From IMG/VR virus record IMGVR_UViG_3300032675_000063, positions 1 to 37,769 of that record: a stretch of DNA of 37,769 bases. One strand, 5' to 3'. This document shows positions 22,176-30,333 of the stretch, piece by piece (the stretch's first letter is position 1; each line of letters opens with the position of its first letter). Source of the stretch: a virus. The translations under genes were made by a program, and so were the position numbers. The notes under the pieces are model-generated. The model did not search any database and was not told the DNA's origin. It worked only from the letters and a program-made list of their open reading frames with translations.

Positions 22176-22625
22176 ATGCAAAATAAAGAATTAGTTGATC
22201 AATTAAAAGTGTGTTTGGCAAGTACGTTCAGTTATTACTTGAAAGCTCATTACTTTCATTGGAACGTTGAAGGTTCAAACTTTCCTCAATATCACGAGTT
22301 CCTTAAAACAATTTATGAAGATTCTTTCGAGGCTGTTGACGATATTGCAGAAAGAATTCGTACATTAGAAGCATATGCTCCTGGTAGCCTTTATCGTTTT
22401 CAAGAATTAACTAAGATAGAAGATCAATTAAATATTCCTTCTCCAATAGATATGTTGAGAGAAATTGAAAGAGACAATAAAGCTATTATTGGTTTGTTAA
22501 CAAAAGCGGCAGATACTTCAGAACAATTAAAGAAATACGGTATAACTAATTATCTCCAAGGCCGTATAGAAGCTTTGGAAAAACTTGGTTGGATGATTAG
22601 AGCAACTATAAAGGCAGCAAAATAA
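22176..22625 (+). CDS. Dps/ferritin-like protein, 149 aa
   Basis: The Dps four-helix signature YYLKAHYFHWNVEGSNF and the helix with VDDIAERIRTL are clear, and the length is typical. By alignment to E. coli Dps, four ferroxidase ligands are kept (H28, H40, D55, E59), but the position of Asp67 is Lys44, so iron oxidation may be altered. ATG 22176 is chosen because AAGGA is 5 nt upstream. Dps proteins form 12-mers that store iron and shield DNA. Here it lies inside a late virion operon, coupled by one base to the next gene. Confidence 0.85.
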   Translation: MQNKELVDQLKVCLASTFSYYLKAHYFHWNVEGSNFPQYHEFLKTIYEDSFEAVDDIAERIRTLEAYAPGSLYRFQELTKIEDQLNIPSPIDMLREIERDNKAIIGLLTKAADTSEQLKKYGITNYLQGRIEALEKLGWMIRATIKAAK

Positions 22626-23812
22626 TGGCATACGTTAGTTTAGGTCACGCTATTAGAAATATACTTCTTAGAGAAGAAAAAGAACAAAACGTTAATCCAG
22701 CCAAGAAAAAAGGGCCTCCTGGTGGAGACTGGGAAGAAGCCAGTGAAGAAGATAGAAAAAGCAAGAGTAAAGAAATTGTCAAATCAGTAAAAACTCCTGG
22801 TCAAAAAGAAGTTAAAGAACAGTTGAGATTAAATCCAAATCAAAAAAGTAAAGTTCTAACGCCTTCTCATGAATTTTCCGGTAATCAATTTATTACACCA
22901 CCAGTTCATATTAAACCTCCTGGAGATACAAGATCTCACGAGAACGATCACGCTCAACGTACAACTAATAAAACTGTGCAAATAAAGAACAAAATCGGTA
23001 GCAAAACCCATAATATTGCAGAAAAAGAAATTAAAGAAATTTCTGATTTAGGTGGTGTTACTTCTAGTCAGAGCAATCCGGAACCAGAAGATGGTGGTAA
23101 AAAGAAAATCAAAGAACAATGGGATGATGACGCTTATGATGTTATTGCCAATCATAAAAAATCTGAAGCGGGTTATTCAGTTCGTGGCACAGTAAGAGCC
23201 AAAAATCATGAAGATGCTATGAAACAATGGCATGGAATGTTACAAAGCAGACATATGAGACATAAAGATGATCCGGCAGGCGATGAGTTTTCTTATGCCG
23301 TAACTCATAATAATTCAGGCAAGAAACAAACATTTAATGAGGCTTTTGGCGACGCTGGTTTAACTTCATTGAAAGATGAAGATGGCGGAAAGAAAAAAGT
23401 AAAAAAAGAAAGCGCATTTGATACTGCTGGAGGAGATACTCCAATTGGTTCTATGGGCGGTAAAAGTAATCCAGGGCCGTCTGCTCGTATGAATACAGAA
23501 GATGGCGGTAAAAAGAAAATCAAAGAAGAAGCTGAAGGCACAAAAGATCGTAAGACAATTGAAAACGTTGCTAGACAAAATTCAGCAACAAGTCCTTTTG
23601 ATAGAAAATCAAAACTGGCTAAAAACGCCGAGATCAAGACTAAAATTATTGATGAGGGTAAAAAACGCGCAAACACTATTAAAAAAATTGTTAAGGGTGA
23701 TAAGGGTTCGTCTCCAAGCGAAGATAGCGGTAATGGGCCAACCAAAGTAATCGGTGATGTTGTTTGGAATCCGAATTTACAGAAACCAGATAAAGACACA
23801 GTTTCAAATTAA
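22625..23812 (+). CDS. core-like Lys/Glu-rich protein with EDGGKKK repeats, 395 aa
   Basis: A highly polar, largely disordered protein. The motif (E/D)EDGGKKK(I/V)K(E/K)E occurs three times (about residues 155, 253 and 293). One folded-looking segment lies between the first two (GYSVRGTVRAKNHEDAMKQW ... FSYAVTHNN). The N-terminus MAYVSLGHAIRNILLREE has L-R-E, a possible prohead-protease site. Composition and position suggest a prohead core or scaffold-type protein, comparable in role but not in sequence to T4 gp22/gp67. It is not confirmed as structural. Confidence 0.6.
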   Translation: MAYVSLGHAIRNILLREEKEQNVNPAKKKGPPGGDWEEASEEDRKSKSKEIVKSVKTPGQKEVKEQLRLNPNQKSKVLTPSHEFSGNQFITPPVHIKPPGDTRSHENDHAQRTTNKTVQIKNKIGSKTHNIAEKEIKEISDLGGVTSSQSNPEPEDGGKKKIKEQWDDDAYDVIANHKKSEAGYSVRGTVRAKNHEDAMKQWHGMLQSRHMRHKDDPAGDEFSYAVTHNNSGKKQTFNEAFGDAGLTSLKDEDGGKKKVKKESAFDTAGGDTPIGSMGGKSNPGPSARMNTEDGGKKKIKEEAEGTKDRKTIENVARQNSATSPFDRKSKLAKNAEIKTKIIDEGKKRANTIKKIVKGDKGSSPSEDSGNGPTKVIGDVVWNPNLQKPDKDTVSN

Positions 23813-23863
23813 AATTTAAAAAATATTAAATAGTAAAAAGAATTTTAAAAAAGGATTTAATAG

Positions 23864-25198
23864 ATGACTGATAAAACAAAATCAATTTCTGAAGCTCTTG
23901 CTGAAGTACAACGCAAAGTTAATGAACAGCGTATGAAGAACGCTGAGAGTAATTGGAATGCAGTTAAAAATGAAAGTTTGTGGGACGACGCTAGAAAATG
24001 GGTTGGAGATAGAATGGGGTTGAGAAAACCCGCTGCTAATACAGCAACATCTCAAAATACTACTCCGGCCTCTTCTACTTCTACAACCACGAAGGCTACT
24101 TCTAATACACCAAAAATGAGTTACTCAGACTATAGTCAAACCGGCGTTGGCACAGTAGAGCCAACAAATAGACCGCCAGAACCGGCTCCTGGATCGAACG
24201 GCAAAGTTCCGGATATACTAGCTCCCACAGTTTCGAAAACTACTGCTGTTACTTCATCCCCCGCTTCTACCATAAAACCAGCACCCGCTGCAGCACCTAA
24301 ACCAGCCGCTGCAACTCCAACTCCTTCGCCAAGACCAAATGGCGCTCCTTTACCAACTCCCGCCGCTCCTGCTCCACAAAAAAGCCAAATAGCTCAAAAC
24401 GCAGACGCGGCTATCAACCGTATAGGAAACACAAGCGAATTTGAAGACGGCGGTCCATCAAAATCAAAAGGAAAGAAATCAATGAAAGAAGAAATGTCTC
24501 CATTAGTAGCAGCATTCCTGAAGCTACAGGAATCAAAGCCAGCTAATATGTTTGAAGCTGCTAAGAAAATGAAAGCTGTTTGCCCAAATTGTGGCAAATC
24601 ACCTTGTGTTTGTGAATCAATGGAAGAAGAAAAAGAACTTTCTCCAAAACAAAAGAAAATTGCTGCTCTTGGTGGAGATAAAAAGAAGCTAGACGCTGCT
24701 GATTTCAAGGCTCTTCGTTCTGGTAAGAAGCCAATGGAAGAAGAAGTCGAAAAATTATTCAGCGAAGAAGAACTAGCACATTTCGCTTCGGTTATTGAAG
24801 GAGACGCGCCTTCTGTTGCTCCTGCTAGAGATGATATTGCAAATCGTTCTGATAAACATGATACAAATTCGGATTACGGTATGGACGAAGAAGCAAAGAA
24901 GCGTGGTGTTAAAGCTGGAACAAAGCGTGGGCCTTACAAGCAAAAAGGTTTATCTTCAGGCGAAAAGGACGAAGCTCAAGCAGAAACAAAGAATGTTCCC
25001 GCTCAAGTAAGAACAGCGCGTTCTCATTTCTCTGGCGGCAAAGAAGTTGTTACACTTAAGCATCCACAGACTGATAAACAATATCACGTTCCGGTCAAGC
25101 ACGTTAACGATTTCAACAAAGAATACGCAGCTGCTGAAAAACCTCATGAAAAAAGTGCTGTTGAACGTAAGTTTATGCAAACTCATATGAGCAACTAA
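23864..25198 (+). CDS. core-like protein with Pro/Ala/Thr linker and Cys4 motif, 444 aa
   Basis: A short helical N-terminus (SISEALAEVQRKVNEQRM) precedes a long Thr/Ser/Pro/Ala-rich linker (about 57-190). Then come an EDGGPSKSKGKKSMKEE block echoing the upstream protein and PLVAAFLKLQES (possible L-Q-E protease site). A CPNCGKSPCVC zinc-type motif follows, then LSPKQKKIAALGGDKKKLD, known from several phage head-region proteins, and a basic patch KRGVKAGTKRGPYKQ. It resembles prohead core proteins. A weak late-type box (ATTAAATA, 23825-23832) and AAAAAAGGA precede the ATG. Confidence 0.6.
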   Translation: MTDKTKSISEALAEVQRKVNEQRMKNAESNWNAVKNESLWDDARKWVGDRMGLRKPAANTATSQNTTPASSTSTTTKATSNTPKMSYSDYSQTGVGTVEPTNRPPEPAPGSNGKVPDILAPTVSKTTAVTSSPASTIKPAPAAAPKPAAATPTPSPRPNGAPLPTPAAPAPQKSQIAQNADAAINRIGNTSEFEDGGPSKSKGKKSMKEEMSPLVAAFLKLQESKPANMFEAAKKMKAVCPNCGKSPCVCESMEEEKELSPKQKKIAALGGDKKKLDAADFKALRSGKKPMEEEVEKLFSEEELAHFASVIEGDAPSVAPARDDIANRSDKHDTNSDYGMDEEAKKRGVKAGTKRGPYKQKGLSSGEKDEAQAETKNVPAQVRTARSHFSGGKEVVTLKHPQTDKQYHVPVKHVNDFNKEYAAAEKPHEKSAVERKFMQTHMSN

Positions 25199-25207
25199 GG
25201 ATATAAA

Positions 25208-25474
25208 ATGCCGCTTATAGCGAATAACATCATTATTAACGGGCAAGATTTCAGTCTTGCCCCTAACAATCAAAGTGTTGACGCCAATGGAGAAATAGAC
25301 ATCGGCGGCGAAAAATATGATCCTGTTGTAAATAACAATCCGGCTGTGGTTAGTTCTACTCGAGGAAATCCTTCAATTGAAGATCATCATATTTTAATAG
25401 TTGATGGTAAAGAAAAAATGGTCAGTAGACATTCTTCGTATCTTTTAGATATGTTGACCATAGATAAACAATAA
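25208..25474 (+). CDS. unknown small virion-block protein, 88 aa
   Basis: ATG 25208 with AAGGA upstream, nine bases after the preceding stop. The product is beta-rich at the N-terminus (IANNIIINGQDFSLAPNNQ) and has an acidic middle (NGEIDIGGEKYDPVV) and a C-terminal helix (RHSSYLLDMLTIDKQ). No family is recognised. Position between the core-like protein and the major structural-type gene suggests a minor virion or assembly protein. Confidence 0.6.
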   Translation: MPLIANNIIINGQDFSLAPNNQSVDANGEIDIGGEKYDPVVNNNPAVVSSTRGNPSIEDHHILIVDGKEKMVSRHSSYLLDMLTIDKQ

Positions 25475-25475
25475 T

Positions 25476-25483
25476 TATAAATA
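25476..25483 (+). promoter_or_regulatory. T4-type late promoter (TATAAATA)
   Basis: A perfect TATAAATA, 33 nt before ATG 25516, with a strong AAAGGAG leader. The strength suggests a highly made structural protein downstream. Confidence 0.75.
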
Positions 25484-25515
25484 CAATTAAATAATTCTTT
25501 AAAGGAGAAAAAATA

Positions 25516-26505
25516 ATGGCACAATGGGGTAGAAACGATCAAGGCGTAACTGCTAACAGCACTACTACAAAAGAAACTTCAAATGGCGCGCCAATCGGAA
25601 CTTATGCGTTAGTTAGAGGCGGTCAAACAGGAACTGCTAACGTTTCTTTTGATTCTAATGCACATTTCGGTAATACATCATCGGGTTCAAGAGCATCTGT
25701 CGACGCCGCTATGTACGGTAACGTTACTATAGGAGCTTTTGTTGCAAACAAAGCTGTCGGCGTTTTCGCGGTAAATGCAGCTATGATGTCTACTGTTGGC
25801 GGTAACGTTGTATTATCTTACGTAACTTCTGGTGGTTCTGGTTATCAAGCTAACACAGCTAATTTTACTCCGGTAGTAACCAACGGTGGTTCCGGAGCTT
25901 CAATTAATGCTGTTGCTAACACAACAACCAACGCTGGTAAAATTACAAGTCTCAATATCGTAACGGCCGGATCTGGTTATATTACCGCTCCTTCGCTTTC
26001 TAATTTACCTGCGCCGGCAGCTATTAACATTACAGCGAATACGGTTGGTGTAGTTAATAGTACTTTATTGTTCTCAACAGCAAATTCATACTGGCAAGTT
26101 GGCGATAAGTTAACTTACGGAGTTCCTACAGGTAACACTGCTATTCCTGGTTTAACAGGTAATTCAGTTTATTACGTTGCTTTGGCGAATACAACAGGTG
26201 TTCAGTTGGCTGCAACTCCTGGCGGTAGCGTAATCACTCTTACCCCTGCAACAACAACTCCGGGTCAAGTTCATACTATTCAAGGTACAACAGCAACTGG
26301 TTATGTAGACGTTAATACTGATAATCCAGCCGTTGCGCACACTGGATGGGTTCTAAGAACAGAAGGTACAGGCGGACGCGCTGGTCGTGTATTCTACGAA
26401 ACTCTTGTTGCTATGGGTTCTATTGGAATGAATACTACTTCTTCTACAGGCGTTACGGGTGTAGCAAACACTGTAACTTCTAACACAGTTGATCAATACG
26501 TTTAA
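25516..26505 (+). CDS. virion structural protein, Gly/Thr/Asn/Ala-rich, 329 aa
   Basis: The protein begins MAQWGRNDQGV and ends with an HTGWVLRTEGTGGRAGRVFYE module. This beginning and end is what I recall for abundant structural proteins of T4-like marine phages. The middle contains two similar beta segments (SYVTSGGSGYQANTANF and NIVTAGSGYITAP) typical of phage fibre or decoration repeats. Composition is almost free of Cys and Lys. It has the best late promoter and ribosome binding site of the block, so high late expression is expected. Head decoration or fibre function is inferred. Confidence 0.7.
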   Translation: MAQWGRNDQGVTANSTTTKETSNGAPIGTYALVRGGQTGTANVSFDSNAHFGNTSSGSRASVDAAMYGNVTIGAFVANKAVGVFAVNAAMMSTVGGNVVLSYVTSGGSGYQANTANFTPVVTNGGSGASINAVANTTTNAGKITSLNIVTAGSGYITAPSLSNLPAPAAINITANTVGVVNSTLLFSTANSYWQVGDKLTYGVPTGNTAIPGLTGNSVYYVALANTTGVQLAATPGGSVITLTPATTTPGQVHTIQGTTATGYVDVNTDNPAVAHTGWVLRTEGTGGRAGRVFYETLVAMGSIGMNTTSSTGVTGVANTVTSNTVDQYV

Positions 26506-26519
26506 TAGGTAAATAAATT

Positions 26520-26813
26520 ATGTCTAACAATTCAGTAGCAGTATCACAACTTCCAAACGCTTCAAACGTTGTTGCTACTGATAAAATACTTATATTATAC
26601 AACGCCATTAGCAATTCTTCAGTTGCTAATGGTTCTCCTTCGGTTAGAACAATTCCTTTAAGTAATTTTTCAAATTGTTTTATTTTATCTAACATTGCAC
26701 CGGCAAATTCTTCTTCTTATGGAATTGCCGGAAGTATTGCTTATGATAATACACATTTTTACGTTTGTATTTCTAGTAACAATTGGGTGAGAACTACATT
26801 AAGTTCTTTTTAA
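26520..26813 (+). CDS. small structural-type protein, 97 aa
   Basis: The C-terminal half SYGIAGSIAYDNTHFYVCI followed by SSNNWVRTTLSSF is a short beta domain often found at the end of phage fibre or head-fibre proteins. The N-terminal half (VSQLPNASNVVATDKILIL) also resembles fibre-type N-termini. There are no catalytic motifs. It is preceded by AATAGGTAAATAAATT, which is not a convincing late box. Likely a minor structural protein. Confidence 0.6.
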   Translation: MSNNSVAVSQLPNASNVVATDKILILYNAISNSSVANGSPSVRTIPLSNFSNCFILSNIAPANSSSYGIAGSIAYDNTHFYVCISSNNWVRTTLSSF

Positions 26814-26815
26814 AA

Positions 26816-27205
26816 ATGAATGATAAATTGACTGAAGAAAATTTTTTATTATATTGTGCTCAACATTATGATAACGCAAAATACACGTCCACCGAAGACT
26901 TTATGGAAGATCTTAACAGAATTAAATATATTAAAAAACTGATAACTCGTTATATAGAAAATGATGACCTCAAAGAAAGATTGATACTTAATCATATTAT
27001 TATTTTGAATAATTGTTTTGGACCAGAGGCTTTATGTAAAATTTTATATCTGAAACTTAAACCTCAGATTAAATACATAAAGCCTTTTTTAATTCTTATT
27101 AATGTTTTACCTGATAAAATATATAACGTTGGCGAAGAATCTATAATTGATACTGATACTATACCAATGGATAATAAAATAATTGATAAGTTAAGGAAAG
27201 TTTAA
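26816..27205 (+). CDS. T4-like conserved protein of unknown function (DUF7207-like), 129 aa
   Basis: ATG 26816 is taken because it directly follows the upstream stop and gives MNDKLTEENFLLYCAQHYDN. The sequence YTSTEDFMEDLNRIKYIKKL with RYIENDDLKERLILNHIII and NNCFGPEALCKILYLKL is a helical module that I recall from many T4-like cyanophages (DUF7207 type). Function is unknown. It overlaps the HExxH gene by one base. The constant presence of this pair in T4-like phages suggests a head or replication accessory role. Confidence 0.7.
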   Translation: MNDKLTEENFLLYCAQHYDNAKYTSTEDFMEDLNRIKYIKKLITRYIENDDLKERLILNHIIILNNCFGPEALCKILYLKLKPQIKYIKPFLILINVLPDKIYNVGEESIIDTDTIPMDNKIIDKLRKV

Positions 27206-27756
27206 TGAATACCTCAGTAAAAGACGTTAAAAATTTTATTTCCTTTGCAGCCAAACATTTGGGTCTATCTTCGTTGCCTAGAATAAGCCTAGTTGGTAAA
27301 GAAGAAAATACAAAAAACGCTTTCGGCCATTTTCTCGGCGATAGAAAAGGCACATCAATAACAGTAAGAATTACAGGACGTCATCCAATAGACGTAATGA
27401 GAACTATTGCTCATGAATTAATTCATTATAAGCAGAGAATCAACGGAAATAGAGCTTCAGAACAAATGAAAGAAGATGAAGCCAATGCGCTAGCCGGAAG
27501 AATAATGAGAGATTACGACACTACTTATCCAAAAGCATTTAGAGATAACCCCATCAACGAAGATGGTATGGCAGCAGCCAACGCAATTGGAGCTTCTGCA
27601 GCGGATCCTAACGCCGGAAACATTCAAGGCTTTAGCCCTATGCTTTTAAAAAATAGAAAACATTCATTAATGCCTAGACAACAAAAAAAGTCTAAAACTC
27701 TCCGTGACATTTTAGGTAAAGATTCAAAAAACGAAACATCACAGGATAGAAAATAA
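27205..27756 (+). CDS. HExxH zinc-peptidase-like T4-family protein, 183 aa
   Basis: The motif IAHELIHYKQ (His70, Glu71, His74) is a zincin HExxH site, with EDEANALAGRIMRDY about 20 residues later as possible source of the third ligand. The N-terminus (VKNFISFAAKHLGL ... FGHF) agrees with a conserved T4-like cyanophage protein of unknown function. The C-terminal third is basic and disordered (RQQKKSKTLRDILGKD). It could be a head or tail maturation peptidase or an inactive structural relative. It is not the gp21 prohead protease, which is a serine enzyme. Confidence 0.7.
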   Translation: MNTSVKDVKNFISFAAKHLGLSSLPRISLVGKEENTKNAFGHFLGDRKGTSITVRITGRHPIDVMRTIAHELIHYKQRINGNRASEQMKEDEANALAGRIMRDYDTTYPKAFRDNPINEDGMAAANAIGASAADPNAGNIQGFSPMLLKNRKHSLMPRQQKKSKTLRDILGKDSKNETSQDRK

Positions 27757-28145
27757 TGGTTGAAAGATCCGCTGCAGAAAGAATAGAAGACGCTATCGAA
27801 AAATTAACTGAAATTTCAATAGACCTTAGTAAAATGTTAGCTGTTCACGAACAACGTTTAAATCAACAAGAAAAACAAATTGATAATTTAGGTGGCGCTC
27901 TACAAGATTTTAGAGGAACGTCCGAATTAAAATTAAAAGATGTTTATGACACTATTCGTTCAGAAGATAAAAATATTTTAGAAGAAATTACTAAAATAAG
28001 AGTCGAAGCGAACGAACAACATGAAAAGATGACAGATAGAATTAGTGAAATGGAAAAAACTATTTGGGTGTATATGGGCGGTTTCACTGCAATTTTCTTT
28101 CTACTTTCTTATGGTCAAAATATTCTAAAACTAATCATTAAATAA
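27756..28145 (+). CDS. coiled-coil protein with C-terminal membrane anchor (XhlA/DUF7201-like), 129 aa
   Basis: Residues 1-100 form a long amphipathic coiled coil (RIEDAIEKLTEISIDLSKML, HEQRLNQQEKQIDNLGG). One transmembrane segment follows at about 103-127 (VYMGGFTAIFFLLSYG). This layout is like XhlA-type proteins, which assist holins or attach complexes to the membrane, and like the DUF7201 proteins of T4-like phages. It closes the late block and overlaps the previous gene by one base. Lysis or morphogenesis are both possible. Confidence 0.65.
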   Translation: MVERSAAERIEDAIEKLTEISIDLSKMLAVHEQRLNQQEKQIDNLGGALQDFRGTSELKLKDVYDTIRSEDKNILEEITKIRVEANEQHEKMTDRISEMEKTIWVYMGGFTAIFFLLSYGQNILKLIIK

Positions 28146-28149
28146 TCCT

Positions 28150-28177
28150 TTGACTTTTATCAAAAACGCGGTATAAT
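28150..28177 (+). promoter_or_regulatory. sigma70-type promoter of the primase operon (TTGACT-16-TATAAT)
   Basis: TTGACT at 28150-28155 followed by TTTAT, 16-nt spacer, perfect TATAAT at 28172-28177, then GTGG six bases after the -10 as at position 289. It drives primase, ligase, thyX and possibly nrdA. Confidence 0.8.
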
Positions 28178-28212
28178 CACTTTGTGGTTGATGATAATGA
28201 TAGGATTATATT

Positions 28213-29235
28213 ATGGATTGGTTACAACAAAAATATATCGGAATCATTTCAACCAGACTGGACAAGTTTAAACGGAAAAGCGCAAGCCTTTATAATTTCC
28301 GTTGTCCAGTTTGTGGTGACTCCGATTCAAATAAGAATAAAGCTAGAGGATACATTTACGAAAAGAGCGGTAAAATGCTATTTCATTGTCATAACTGTGG
28401 TGCTACCGCTTCTGTTCCTAATTTCATTAAAATGATTGATCAAGCGGTTTATAATGAATATTTGCTTGAAAGAATTCAAGACAATAAATCGCCAGAACAA
28501 AAAGATCTAGAAGCTTTCGTTGAAAAAATGAAGCCTCCTCTTTTTATGAAGAGCGGACCATTAAAGGGACTGAAGAAAGTTAGTCAGTTATCCCCAGAAC
28601 ATAAAGTGAAGAAATTTGTAGATGCCAGACGTATCCCAACACCTTATCACGCAACTTTATTTTCCTGCCCTAACTTTAAGCATTATACTAATAACCTTGT
28701 ACCTAATAAGTTTGATGTTGATTCTCTTGAACGCGATGAAACTCGCCTTCTTATACCCTTTATTGACTCTCGTAAAATTATGCACGCCTATCAAGGTAGA
28801 GCGTTGGTTAATTCGTCAGTCAAATATATTACAATCGTTCTTAATGATTCAATTCCTAAAGTTTATGGACTTGATAGAGTTGATTTTGGTAGGACTGTTT
28901 ATGTGTTTGAAGGCCCAATTGATAGTATGTTTGTTCCTAACAGTATCGCTACTGCAGGCGGCGATTTGGTGTCTGCGATCAACACCTTTACGAAAGATCG
29001 TCTTGTCGTTGTTTACGACAACGAGCCAAGAAATAAAGAAACCGTAAAGAAAATTGACAAGGCTATCATGCAAGGATATAAAGTTTGTATATGGCCCGAA
29101 AACTTCGAACATAAAGATATCAACGACGCGATTTTAGCGGGCTTGACTTCTGAGTTCATTTCATATATAATTAATCAAAACACTTACCGTGATCTTTCGG
29201 CCAAACTGGCTCTTACAAAATGGAGAAAATCTTGA
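28213..29235 (+). CDS. 61: DnaG-like primase gp61, 340 aa
   Basis: The N-terminal zinc ribbon has CPVCGDS (Cys31, Cys34) and FHCHNCG (Cys59, Cys62). The TOPRIM catalytic core shows YVFEGPIDSMF (about 230-240) and VVYDNEPRNKE (about 265-275). The length equals T4 gp61 (342 residues). It makes the RNA primers for lagging-strand synthesis with gp41. It is the first gene of the unit driven by the promoter at 28150 and overlaps the ligase start (TTGA). Confidence 0.9.
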   Translation: MDWLQQKYIGIISTRLDKFKRKSASLYNFRCPVCGDSDSNKNKARGYIYEKSGKMLFHCHNCGATASVPNFIKMIDQAVYNEYLLERIQDNKSPEQKDLEAFVEKMKPPLFMKSGPLKGLKKVSQLSPEHKVKKFVDARRIPTPYHATLFSCPNFKHYTNNLVPNKFDVDSLERDETRLLIPFIDSRKIMHAYQGRALVNSSVKYITIVLNDSIPKVYGLDRVDFGRTVYVFEGPIDSMFVPNSIATAGGDLVSAINTFTKDRLVVVYDNEPRNKETVKKIDKAIMQGYKVCIWPENFEHKDINDAILAGLTSEFISYIINQNTYRDLSAKLALTKWRKS

Positions 29236-30332
29236 TTAAGTATGACACACTCTACCACATCGACGAGAACGGTAATACTCGTACTTGGATGATGGAGCGC
29301 TTGGGAAACAAGTATCGTACTGTCTCTGGTATTGAAGGTGGTAAGCTTGTAATTTCAGAATGGAAAGAAGTTTACGGTAAGAATGCCGGCAAAGCCAACG
29401 CGACTACCGATGATCAACAGGCCGATCTAGAAGTTAAGGCTCTTTACAAAAAGAAACTCGATCGTAAATATCATACTTCGAAAGAAACGATCGAAGAAGG
29501 TTCTAAGATTATTGAACCTATGCTTGCTGATAAGTATAAAGGTTGGGATTCAAAGTGGAAGCACGTATTCACTCAGCCGAAGCTTGATGGAATGCGTTGT
29601 ATAGCGACCAAGAACGGATTGTTTTCAAGACAGGGTAAGCCCATAGTTTCGGCCCCTCACATCATTCAAGAGTTAGCTCCTTTATTCGAGCTTAGTCCAA
29701 ACTTGATCCTTGATGGTGAACTATATAATCATGAGCTACGAGACAATTTTAATGAGTTGATTTCTATCGCCCGTCAAACCAAACCAACTCAAGACGACTT
29801 GAACAAATCTGCTTCAATGATTCAATATCATGTTTATGATATGGTTTGGAAAGAACATTTTTATAATCGTCTGACTTATCTAGAAAGTATTATTGGTTCA
29901 CTTAAGAGTAATGTGATCAAGCTGGTAGACACTTTCAGCGCTGAAAATTCAGAAAAACTTGATCAGCAATATGCTAACTTTCTTGAGAACGGCTATGAAG
30001 GTCAAATGATTCGTATTGATGCTCCTTACGAAAATAAACGTTCAAAGAGTTTGTTGAAGCGTAAGGAATTTATTGACGAAGAATTTGAAGTCATTGAAAT
30101 ACTTGAAGGTCAGGGTAATTGGTCTGGATACGCCAAAAGCGTTCAGTGCAAGACCAAAGAAGGAGTTGTATTCAATGCTGGTATTAAGGGAACACAGGAG
30201 TTCACCAAGGAGTTGTTGAATCGTAAACCAATTCCTAAGACGGCAACGGTTCGTTACCAGAATATTACGCCAGACGGTAGCTTGCGTTTTCCAATCGCGG
30301 TTGCTTTTTATGAAAATGAAAGAGATATTTAA
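29232..30332 (+). CDS. ATP-dependent DNA ligase with WGR-like N-terminus, 366 aa, TTG start
   Basis: TTG 29232 is preferred over ATG 29220 because GGAG (29222-29225) lies 6 nt upstream and gives MIKYDTLYHIDENGN, a natural beginning; the TTG also overlaps the primase stop. An N-terminal WGR-like domain (about 1-80) precedes the ligase core. Motif I is QPKLDGMR (Lys117), followed by FSRQGK, LILDGELYNH (motif III), YEGQMIR (motif IV) and LLKRKEF (motif V). It then has an OB-fold-type C-terminus. It seals nicks during replication. The WGR fusion differs from T4 gp30. Confidence 0.88.
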   Translation: MIKYDTLYHIDENGNTRTWMMERLGNKYRTVSGIEGGKLVISEWKEVYGKNAGKANATTDDQQADLEVKALYKKKLDRKYHTSKETIEEGSKIIEPMLADKYKGWDSKWKHVFTQPKLDGMRCIATKNGLFSRQGKPIVSAPHIIQELAPLFELSPNLILDGELYNHELRDNFNELISIARQTKPTQDDLNKSASMIQYHVYDMVWKEHFYNRLTYLESIIGSLKSNVIKLVDTFSAENSEKLDQQYANFLENGYEGQMIRIDAPYENKRSKSLLKRKEFIDEEFEVIEILEGQGNWSGYAKSVQCKTKEGVVFNAGIKGTQEFTKELLNRKPIPKTATVRYQNITPDGSLRFPIAVAFYENERDI

Positions 30333-30333
30333 A

